Source: Candidatus Aalborgicola bjergmarkensis
Lineage (GTDB): Bacteria; Pseudomonadota; Gammaproteobacteria; Burkholderiales; Burkholderiaceae_C
Direction: 5' to 3'
Length of the DNA stretch: 64,000 bases
Assembly (NCBI GenBank): GCA_016708725.1
Contig: JADJFE010000014.1
Coordinates: forward strand, 62,001-126,000
Every line of letters starts with the position of its first letter. The first letter of the stretch is position 1. The notes under the pieces are model-generated. The model searched no databases and was not told the origin of the DNA. It saw only the letters and a program-made list of their open reading frames with translations. The position numbers were made by a program, and so were the translations under genes. Shown one piece after another: positions 47,545 through 54,602 of this stretch.

Positions 47545-48420
47545 ATGTCACAAGCCTTTGATTTTTCTCCTGTTTCCATTGAACAACTGGCCCAGGCCGA
47601 CGTCGCACGCGCCCTGGCGGAAGACATCGGCCAAGGCGATTTGACCGCTGGCCTGATCGACCCCGCACGTCAAGCCCGAGCGCGTGTGCTGGCGCGCGAA
47701 AACGCCGTGGTGTGCGGCCAGGCCTGGGTACAGGCTGCCATCCGCCAGCTGGATGCGCAAGCTGCCATCGTCTGGCATGTGGCCGACGGCCAGCGCTGCG
47801 CGGCCAATCAGGTCGTGTTTGAGGTGCAGGCCCAGGCCCAGGCGCTGTTGAGCGCCGAACGCACGGCACTGAACTTTTTGCAGTTGCTCAGTGGTGTCGC
47901 CACCAAGACAGCGCGCTATGTGGAAGTGGTCGCTGGCACTGCAGCACGCATTGTCGATACGCGCAAGACCATTCCGGGATTGCGCCTGGCGCAAAAGTAC
48001 GCCGTGCGCACCGGCGGCGGCACCAACCACCGCATAGGCCTCTTTGATGCCATCCTCATCAAGGAAAACCACATCGCTGCCGCCGGTGGCATTGCGCCTG
48101 TGTTGCAACGCGCGGCTAGCGTGGCTGCGCAGGCGGCCTTTGTGCAGATTGAAGTCGAAACGCTGGCGCAATTGGGCGAGGCGCTGGATGCGGGTGCCAA
48201 AATGGTCTTGCTCGACAACATGAGCCTGCCCACGCTGCACGAGGCGGTGCGCATGAACCAGTCGCGCGGGCCAAACCGCGCCATCCTGGAGATTTCCGGT
48301 GGCGTTACCTTGGAGGGTTTGCGTGCCTTGGCAGAGACCGGCGTGGACCGTATCTCGATTGGCACCCTGACCAAGGATGTGCAGTCGGTGGATTATTCGA
48401 TGCGTTTTGAGGCAATGTAG
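47545..48420 (+). CDS. nadC: Nicotinate-nucleotide pyrophosphorylase (carboxylating)
   Basis: A 291-residue quinolinate phosphoribosyltransferase of de novo NAD synthesis. Family motifs LAEDIGQGDLTAG, ARIVDTRKTIPGLRLAQKYAVRTGGGTNHR (split by substrate residues), IKENHIAAAGG and VLLDNMS are present. It is 9 bases upstream of nadA and forms an NAD operon with it. Confidence 0.97.
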   Translation: MSQAFDFSPVSIEQLAQADVARALAEDIGQGDLTAGLIDPARQARARVLARENAVVCGQAWVQAAIRQLDAQAAIVWHVADGQRCAANQVVFEVQAQAQALLSAERTALNFLQLLSGVATKTARYVEVVAGTAARIVDTRKTIPGLRLAQKYAVRTGGGTNHRIGLFDAILIKENHIAAAGGIAPVLQRAASVAAQAAFVQIEVETLAQLGEALDAGAKMVLLDNMSLPTLHEAVRMNQSRGPNRAILEISGGVTLEGLRALAETGVDRISIGTLTKDVQSVDYSMRFEAM

Positions 48421-48429
48421 GGAGAAACC

Positions 48430-49566
48430 ATGTCCGAGATTGCATTAACCAGGATAGCGGTGGACTACGAACAGCCCGAGGCCGATACCACGGGCCAGGC
48501 CACCGTCTGCAGCACACGCCACGCCTGGGCGCGTGTGCCGCCGGAGCCGTCACCAAACGAACGCGCCGCGCTCAAGGAACGCATTCGTACACTGCTGCGC
48601 GCACGCAATGCGGTCATGGTGTCGCATTTTTATGTACACCCTGACTTGCAGGACCTGGCGGAGGAAACGGGTGGTCTGGTCAGTGACTCGCTGGAGATGG
48701 CGCGCTTCGGGCGTGACCATGCGGCACAGACGCTGGTGGTCTCGGGTGTACGCTTCATGGGCGAAACCGCCAAAATTCTCTCCCCGGAAAAGCGCGTGCT
48801 CATGCCCGATCTGGATGCCACCTGCTCGCTGGACCTGGGCTGCCCGGTTGAGACTTTCAGCGCTTTTTGCGACGCACACCCGGATCGCACCGTGGTGGTC
48901 TACGCCAACACCAGTGCGGCCGTCAAGGCGCGTGCCGACTGGCTGGTGACCTCTAGTTGCGCGCTGGACATCGTGCGCGCACTCAAGGATGCGGGGCAAA
49001 AAATCCTCTGGGCGCCAGACCGGCACTTAGGCAGCTATATCCAGCGTGAAACCGGCGCGGATATGGTGTTCTGGAACGGCGCCTGCATCGTGCACGACGA
49101 GTTCAAGGCGTTTGAACTGGCTGCCTTGAAAAAGGAATACCCACAGGCCAAGGTGCTGGTGCACCCGGAATCGCCACCGGACGTGGTGGCGCTGGCCGAC
49201 GCTGTGGGCTCGACCTCGGCCATCTTGCAGGCTGCACGCAGCATGGATGCAACCACGTTCATTGTGGCCACCGATAACGGTATGCTGCACAAGCTGCGCA
49301 CGCAAAACCCTGGCAAGGTATTCATCGAAGCCCCCACCGCCGGTAACAGCGCCACTTGCAAGAGTTGCGCGCATTGCCCCTGGATGGCCATGAATAGCCT
49401 CGCAGGCGTGGTGCAGGTGCTGGCAAGCGGCAGCAACGAAATTCAGGTCGATCCGGCACTGATACCGCAAGCGCGCCGGCCCATCGAGCGCATGCTTTCC
49501 TTTACTGCTGCTTTGCGCGCGGGCCAACACCCAGGCTCGCTGGTGCCGCATCTGGGGGCGGCATGA
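48430..49566 (+). CDS. nadA: Quinolinate synthase A
   Basis: A 378-residue 4Fe-4S enzyme condensing iminoaspartate with DHAP. Motifs MVSHFYVHPDLQDLAEETGG, GVRFMGETAKIL, and the cluster cysteines in ATCSLDLGCP, VTSSCALD-like TSSCAL and CKSCAHCPWMAMN are visible. A GGAGAA ribosome binding site precedes the ATG. nadB is not in the next few kilobases, where a toxin-antitoxin pair follows instead. Confidence 0.96.
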   Translation: MSEIALTRIAVDYEQPEADTTGQATVCSTRHAWARVPPEPSPNERAALKERIRTLLRARNAVMVSHFYVHPDLQDLAEETGGLVSDSLEMARFGRDHAAQTLVVSGVRFMGETAKILSPEKRVLMPDLDATCSLDLGCPVETFSAFCDAHPDRTVVVYANTSAAVKARADWLVTSSCALDIVRALKDAGQKILWAPDRHLGSYIQRETGADMVFWNGACIVHDEFKAFELAALKKEYPQAKVLVHPESPPDVVALADAVGSTSAILQAARSMDATTFIVATDNGMLHKLRTQNPGKVFIEAPTAGNSATCKSCAHCPWMAMNSLAGVVQVLASGSNEIQVDPALIPQARRPIERMLSFTAALRAGQHPGSLVPHLGAA

Positions 49567-49661
49567 GGAAGCCAGAATTCAACACCGTCGGTCTTTGTCG
49601 ACGAACCTACGCTGGAAGATGTAAAGCGCCGAGTATCGGTTAATGCTATATTGCCGACGAT

Positions 49662-50078
49662 ATGCAATACGTGTTGGATACCAACGTTCTTGTCGCTGCG
49701 GTGCGTAGTCCTTCGGGCGCATCGGCAGAGATTGTTCGTCGTGCATTGTTGCGCCGTTTGAACATCCTGTGCAGCGTACCGCTTTTTCTGGAGTATGAAT
49801 CCGTGCTGCTGCGGCCAGCGCATTTGCAAGCGGCTGGAGTGTCGGTGCGGGACGTTTCCAATCTGCTGGATGTGTTGGCAGGCACCATCCAAGCGGTGGA
49901 AATTCAGTTCTTGTGGCGTCCCCAACTGCGTGATCCGGCTGATGATATGGTGCTGGAGGTAGCCGTCAATGGACAGGCATCCGCCATCGTTACATTCAAC
50001 CGGCGTGATTTTTTACCGCAGGCTCTGGGGTTTGGGCTGGCCGTTTTGCAACCGGCAGAATTTCTGAAAGGACTTTGA
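49662..50078 (+). CDS. PIN-domain toxin (COG1569-type)
   Basis: A 138-residue putative ribonuclease. The N-terminal VLDTNVLVAAVRSPSG carries the first acidic residue of the PIN active site, and DPADDMVLEVAV the later pair. The family is described as a putative toxin component. The next gene starts 1 base after its stop, forming a two-gene module with toxin first. Confidence 0.88.
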   Translation: MQYVLDTNVLVAAVRSPSGASAEIVRRALLRRLNILCSVPLFLEYESVLLRPAHLQAAGVSVRDVSNLLDVLAGTIQAVEIQFLWRPQLRDPADDMVLEVAVNGQASAIVTFNRRDFLPQALGFGLAVLQPAEFLKGL

Positions 50079-50079
50079 A

Positions 50080-50334
50080 ATGGGTACACACAGCAATTAC
50101 GCACTGAGGCTGCCGGCTTCACTGAAAAGCGGAGCTGAGCAGATGGCACGTGAAGACGGGAGCACCTTGAACCAGTTCATTGTGAGTGCCGTGGCTGAAA
50201 AGTTGGCCGCGCTCAGAACGGTCAACTACTTTGCACAACGTGCTGCCCACGGCGACCTGCAGGCTGCACTGGCGCTGCTCAACCGCAACGGTGGACAGCT
50301 GCCCAGTGCAGATGACGAGTTGCCTGCAGCGTGA
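50080..50334 (+). CDS. Antitoxin-like ribbon-helix-helix protein partner of the PIN toxin
   Basis: An 84-residue protein beginning with a HicB/Arc-like RHH (YALRLPASLKSGAEQMAREDGSTLNQFIVSAVAEKLA). A tail with ARGD-like helical repeats follows (RAAHGDLQAALALLNR). Such proteins are found with COG1569 PIN toxins, supporting antitoxin function and operon autorepression. Confidence 0.83.
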   Translation: MGTHSNYALRLPASLKSGAEQMAREDGSTLNQFIVSAVAEKLAALRTVNYFAQRAAHGDLQAALALLNRNGGQLPSADDELPAA

Positions 50335-50380
50335 ACCGCTTGTTCGCGCATGCGATGTCGCCCCCTTGCAAACGATTGTC

Positions 50381-50623
50381 ATGCCAGTCAACTTCTTCAA
50401 CTCCAATACCACCCACCCCGATCCGCACCGCTGTCCGTTGTGTGGTAGCGACAATCAATGTGCCAATGTGCGCCAGCAGGAAACCGGCGTGCAGCAGGAA
50501 CCCTGCTGGTGCAGCCACGCGCGTTTTGATGCAAGTCTTCTAGCGCGCGTGCCGGAAAATGCGCGCAACAATGCGTGTGTGTGTGCGCGTTGCGCGGGTG
50601 CTGAATCCGGCGCGCAAACTTGA
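50381..50623 (+). CDS. Cysteine-rich CWC family protein
   Basis: An 80-residue protein with CPLCGSDNQC, then EPCWC and a final CVCARCAG, the pattern of the small CWC family of unknown function. These eight or so cysteines likely bind zinc. The ATG 50381 is chosen because the family similarity begins at HPDPHRCPLCG; the longer frame upstream is a shadow of the antitoxin gene. Confidence 0.78.
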   Translation: MPVNFFNSNTTHPDPHRCPLCGSDNQCANVRQQETGVQQEPCWCSHARFDASLLARVPENARNNACVCARCAGAESGAQT

Positions 50624-50699
50624 ATGCGCAGACAAAAAGCGTTCAATCATCGCTACACTCAGCGCCTGCTGTGGCAACATGACCCGATTTGGATTTTTT

Positions 50700-52253
50700 A
50701 TGACACTACCGACCGACCCCTTGAGCACGCTGCAACAGCGTCGTAAAAAGATCATCGAAAACATCAGCCCGGAAAAGCTGGCGGTTTTGCATGCCAAGGG
50801 TAGCTTGTCGGCCCGGGAGCGCATGGGTGCGCTGTTTATGGAAGGCAGCTTTCAGGAACTGGGCATGCACGCGCACCACAATGCCGTAGCGTTTGGCATG
50901 GAGGGGCGTGAGTTGCCCACGGATGGGGTGATTACGGGAACCGGCTACGTCGGCAGCACCCAGGTGGCGGCGTTCAGTCAGGATTTCAGTCTGCTTGCCG
51001 GGACCATGGGCAAGATGCAGGCGCGCAAGATCGTGCGTCTGATGCGCCATGCGCTGCGGGTGGGCGTGCCCATGGTGGCGTTCAAGGACTCGGGCGGTGC
51101 GCGGATTCAGGAAGGCGTGGATGCGCTCTCCGGCTATGGCGACGTGTTTTACTACAACGTCATGCTCTCGGGCGTGGTGCCCCAGATTGCCGTGATTCTG
51201 GGGCCGTGCGCTGGCGGGGCCGCCTACTCACCGGCGCTGATGGATTTTGTCATCATGACGCGCCGCAATGCCTACATGTTTCTGACCGGGCCCGAAGTCA
51301 TCAAGGCCGTTACCGGGCGCAGCACCACCATGGACGAAGTGGGTAGCGCGGAAATGCACGCCAGCGTCAGTGGCAATGTGCATTTTCTGGCCGAAAACGA
51401 CCAGCACGCCATCGCCCTGGTCAAACAAGTGCTGTCGTACCTGCCACCCAACAATACCGAAGACCCGCCGCATGACTTTTCGGTGGGCATTGATGAAAGC
51501 GCCGATGAGGGGCTGCGCGATCTGGTGCCAAAGGACTCCTCGGAGCCACTGGACATGCGTGTCATCATCCAGCGCCTGGTGGATGGTGGCGAACTGCTGG
51601 AGGTGCATGCCAACTTTGCGCGCAATGTGATTGTGGGTTTTGCCCGTATTGCCGGAGTGGTCGTGGGTGTTGTCGCCAACCAGCCGATGGTGATGGCCGG
51701 GGCGCTGGATATGGATGCCGCTGACAAGATTTCCCGCTTTGTGCGCACCTGCAACGTCTACAACGTGCCTTTGGTCACACTGGTGGATGTGCCCGGATTC
51801 CTGCCCGGTGTTGAGCAGGAGCGCAGCGGCATCATCCGCCACGGGGCCAAGATGCTGCATGCGTTTGCTTCATGCACGACGCCGAAGTTGACGGTGATTG
51901 TGCGCAAGGCTTACGGCGGCTCCTATCTGGCCATGTGCAGCCAGGAGATGCGCGCCGACATGGTATTCGCCTGGCCCAGCGCCGAGATCGCCGTCATGGG
52001 TGCCGAAGCGGCCGTGAAGATTCTCTACCGCAAGGAACTCGACCAGGCCAGCGACCGCCGGGCAATGGCGACCGAATTGACCCAGCAATACCGGGAAAAG
52101 TTTGCATCTCCCTATGTGGCGGCGGCCAACTTCTACATCACCGATGTCATTGACCCGGCAGACACGCGCTGGATGCTGGCGCTGGCGCTGCGCAAGACCC
52201 TGGGCAAACGCGAACTGCGCCCCGCCAAGAAACACGGCAACATGCCGCTGTGA
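50700..52253 (+). CDS. mmdA: Acyl-CoA carboxyltransferase, alpha subunit of Na+-pumping decarboxylase (methylmalonyl-CoA type)
   Basis: A 517-residue crotonase-fold carboxyltransferase. N-terminal domain motifs are FKDSGGARIQEGVDAL and GPCAGGAAYSPALMDF; the C-terminal domain has VDVPGFLPGVEQE and RKAYGGSYLAM. These fit the MmdA/PccB family. The three following genes (membrane anchor, biotin carrier, OadB-type channel) make a decarboxylase rather than a carboxylase most likely. Substrate (methylmalonyl-CoA, glutaconyl-CoA or another) is inferred. The start at ATG 50700 fits family length. Confidence 0.87.
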   Translation: MTLPTDPLSTLQQRRKKIIENISPEKLAVLHAKGSLSARERMGALFMEGSFQELGMHAHHNAVAFGMEGRELPTDGVITGTGYVGSTQVAAFSQDFSLLAGTMGKMQARKIVRLMRHALRVGVPMVAFKDSGGARIQEGVDALSGYGDVFYYNVMLSGVVPQIAVILGPCAGGAAYSPALMDFVIMTRRNAYMFLTGPEVIKAVTGRSTTMDEVGSAEMHASVSGNVHFLAENDQHAIALVKQVLSYLPPNNTEDPPHDFSVGIDESADEGLRDLVPKDSSEPLDMRVIIQRLVDGGELLEVHANFARNVIVGFARIAGVVVGVVANQPMVMAGALDMDAADKISRFVRTCNVYNVPLVTLVDVPGFLPGVEQERSGIIRHGAKMLHAFASCTTPKLTVIVRKAYGGSYLAMCSQEMRADMVFAWPSAEIAVMGAEAAVKILYRKELDQASDRRAMATELTQQYREKFASPYVAAANFYITDVIDPADTRWMLALALRKTLGKRELRPAKKHGNMPL

Positions 52254-52266
52254 AGGACGTTGAACC

Positions 52267-52638
52267 ATGACCAGCCTGGCACTCATCAAGGCGTTGCAGA
52301 TTTACGGTATTGCGACGGTGATCGCGTTTCTGGTGGCGGCGCTCATCAAGGTGATGGTGTGGGTCACCGGACGCCTGGAGCAACCGGCCACTGTCAAAGC
52401 CCAGCCGAGCAACGTTACCAGCGCTACCTCTGTTGCTCCGGCCCCTGCCACTGCACCCGCGCCTGCCACCCATCCCGGTATTCCTGAAGAAGACGTGGCG
52501 GCGATCTTTGCCGCGATTTTTGCCGCCATCGGGCCGCACCATATCCTGCACATTGGCCACGCCAGCAGCACCTGGACCAGCCAGGGGCGTGCCGAGCACC
52601 ATACATCCCACTCCGGTCTTCACCGGCCAAGACATTGA
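52267..52638 (+). CDS. mmdD: OadG/MmdD-type small membrane subunit
   Basis: A 123-residue protein with one N-terminal membrane helix (IYGIATVIAFLVAALIKVMVWV), a Pro/Ala-rich linker, and a cytoplasmic segment HPGIPEEDVAAIFAAIFAAIGPHH. This is the layout of the gamma/delta subunits that hold the peripheral carboxyltransferase and biotin carrier on the membrane subunit. It lies 13 bases after mmdA. Confidence 0.8.
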   Translation: MTSLALIKALQIYGIATVIAFLVAALIKVMVWVTGRLEQPATVKAQPSNVTSATSVAPAPATAPAPATHPGIPEEDVAAIFAAIFAAIGPHHILHIGHASSTWTSQGRAEHHTSHSGLHRPRH

Positions 52639-52662
52639 CATCAAAGGACAAAGGACTGCACC

Positions 52663-53076
52663 ATGCCACGACAATTCAAGGTCAGCGTCAATGGACGCGA
52701 ATACGACGTATCTGTACTGGAAGTAACCCCAGGCAATGGGGTCACGCTGCAAACCAGTGCTACCCCGGTAATTTCTGCTCCGCCTGCGGCGGCCACTGTG
52801 GCTCCGTCTTCTTCCGCACCCCCTGCACCTCCTGCACCCTCCTCCGCTGCCCCCAGCGCTGGTGCGGGCGATGAAGTGGCGCAAATGGGCGGCGTTGTGG
52901 TTCAGGTGGAAGTCAAGGTGGGCCAGACCGTGGCGACCGGAGACCGCCTCCTGGTGCTTGAAGCCATGAAGATGAAAACCCACGTATTTGCCAGCCGTCC
53001 CGGCAAGGTCACGCGCATTCTGGTTGCCGCCGGTGATTCGGTGGAAGGTGGCCAGCCCCTGGTTTCAATCGAATAG
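52663..53076 (+). CDS. mmdC: Biotin carboxyl carrier subunit of the decarboxylase
   Basis: A 137-residue protein. After a short N-terminal domain and a flexible Pro/Ala/Ser linker (about residues 35-70) comes the biotinyl domain with the AMKMK motif; Lys103 is the biotinylation site. It shuttles carboxyl groups from the alpha subunit to the beta channel subunit. Confidence 0.9.
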   Translation: MPRQFKVSVNGREYDVSVLEVTPGNGVTLQTSATPVISAPPAAATVAPSSSAPPAPPAPSSAAPSAGAGDEVAQMGGVVVQVEVKVGQTVATGDRLLVLEAMKMKTHVFASRPGKVTRILVAAGDSVEGGQPLVSIE

Positions 53077-53097
53077 GACGGCAGTTGCCCGTACCCC

Positions 53098-54303
53098 ATG
53101 GAACACTTAAGTTTTCTTGACCTGTTTCAGGGTATCGCTACCCTGGCTGCTGCGGACCCGAAAATCATGTTTGGCCGCATTTTTCTGATGCTGCTGGGCT
53201 TTTTGCTGATTTATCTGGGCACACGTGGGGTACTGGAGCCTTTGCTGATGATTCCCATGGGGCTGGGCATGTCGGCTGTCAATGCGGGCGTCATGTTCCT
53301 CGAAGGTGGCAAGCCCGGTACCTTGTTTGTCGATCCCCTGCTGTCCGATCCCAACGATTTGATGAACATCATGCAAATCGACTGGTTGCAGCCCATTTAC
53401 ACCCTGACCTTTAGCAATGGTCTGATTGCCTGCCTGGTTTTCATGGGCATCGGGGTCTTGCTGGACGTGGGTTATGTGATGGCGCGGCCCTTTCAGAGCA
53501 TGTTCATTGCGTTATGCGCCGAACTGGGGACGATAGCCGTGTTCCCGATTGCCGTGGCACTGGGCTTGACCGAACGCGAGGCGGCTGCTGTTGCGACCAT
53601 CGGCGGAGCGGACGGCCCCATGGTGCTGTTTACCTCGCTGATACTGGCCAAGCACTTGTTTGTGTCAATCACGGTGGTGGGCTACCTTTACCTGGGGCTG
53701 ACCTACGGCGGCTACCCGTATCTGATCAAATGGCTGGTTCCCAAGCATATCCGGGGCATCAGCATGCCCGTTGAGAAAACCAAAAAAATCAGCCGCTCAC
53801 AAAAGATGGTGTTTGCCGTGGTGTCTTGCACCCTGCTGTGCCTGCTGTTTCCGGTGGCAGCGCCCTTGTTCTTTTCGCTGTTCCTGGGCGTTGCGGTGCG
53901 CGAAAGCGGCATTACCGAATTTTCCAAACTCCTGGGCGAAACTTTCCTGTACGGTGCCACTTTTTTCCTGGGTCTGACCCTGGGGGTTTTGTGCGAAGCC
54001 AACACCCTGCTGGAGCCGACGGTGCTCAAGCTACTGTTGCTGGGCATGCTGGCCTTGCTGATCTCGGCGCTGGGAGGCTTGCTGGGGGGCTATATCCTGT
54101 ATTTTGCAACCGGTGGCAAATACAACCCGATCATCGGCATTGCCGGGGTCAGCTGTGTACCAACCACTGCCAAGGTGGTGCAGAAAATTGCCGCAGAGGC
54201 CAACCCGAACGCCATGATCCTGCCGCATGCCCTGGGCGCCAATATCAGCGGTGTCATCACGTCAGCCGTCATTGCGGCAACCTTCATCAGCGTGTTGCGC
54301 TAG
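53098..54303 (+). CDS. mmdB: Sodium-pumping decarboxylase beta subunit
   Basis: A 401-residue integral membrane protein of the OadB/MmdB/GcdB family. The essential GGADGPMVLFTSL segment contains Asp172, matching the Na+-binding aspartate of the family, and the C-terminal GVSCVPTTAKVVQ segment holds the second conserved site region. It decarboxylates carboxybiotin and exports Na+. Last gene of the mmdADCB-like operon. Confidence 0.92.
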   Translation: MEHLSFLDLFQGIATLAAADPKIMFGRIFLMLLGFLLIYLGTRGVLEPLLMIPMGLGMSAVNAGVMFLEGGKPGTLFVDPLLSDPNDLMNIMQIDWLQPIYTLTFSNGLIACLVFMGIGVLLDVGYVMARPFQSMFIALCAELGTIAVFPIAVALGLTEREAAAVATIGGADGPMVLFTSLILAKHLFVSITVVGYLYLGLTYGGYPYLIKWLVPKHIRGISMPVEKTKKISRSQKMVFAVVSCTLLCLLFPVAAPLFFSLFLGVAVRESGITEFSKLLGETFLYGATFFLGLTLGVLCEANTLLEPTVLKLLLLGMLALLISALGGLLGGYILYFATGGKYNPIIGIAGVSCVPTTAKVVQKIAAEANPNAMILPHALGANISGVITSAVIAATFISVLR

Positions 54304-54377
54304 GCAGGGGGGCAACGCGCGGGATCAGGCTGCTGCGCGTTGCAGTCGATAATGTGGCCGTTGGGTTTTTACTCCCT

Positions 54378-54403
54378 TGCCCCAGCGGGCGAGAGGGGAC
54401 TGG
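54378..54403 (-). repeat. GC-rich REP-like sequence, left arm of an inverted pair
   Basis: On the minus strand CCAGTCCCC..CCGCTGGGGCA, closely matching the plus-strand sequence at 54641-54664. The two arms face each other about 240 bases apart. Confidence 0.6.
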
Positions 54404-54458
54404 CTTGCCATGGTGCGACTCTTTGGATGTTCTGCGGTGCTGTGAACGGGGTTATTGT

Positions 54459-54525
54459 TGCTATATTATCAATAGCTGCACCCGCACATCCCACGGGGGT
54501 TGCAGGCTTATTTGATGCCTTATTT
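54459..54525 (+). repeat. Dispersed palindromic repeat, copy 7
   Basis: Reads TGCTATATTATCAATAGCTG, then CACCCGCACATCCCACGGGG and GTTGCAGGCTTATTTGATG. It aligns with the 69-bp copies near brnT and hicB and with the copy inside waaA. Located in the 299-base gap between mmdB and the GGDEF gene, inside the REP-like inverted pair. Confidence 0.7.
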
Positions 54526-54602
54526 GTGGCCAAAAAGATGCCACAAAGGCTTGCAAGAGGGTTTCGCATCGCAGTTTTTGCATGTGTAATATCACGGGCA
54601 AT

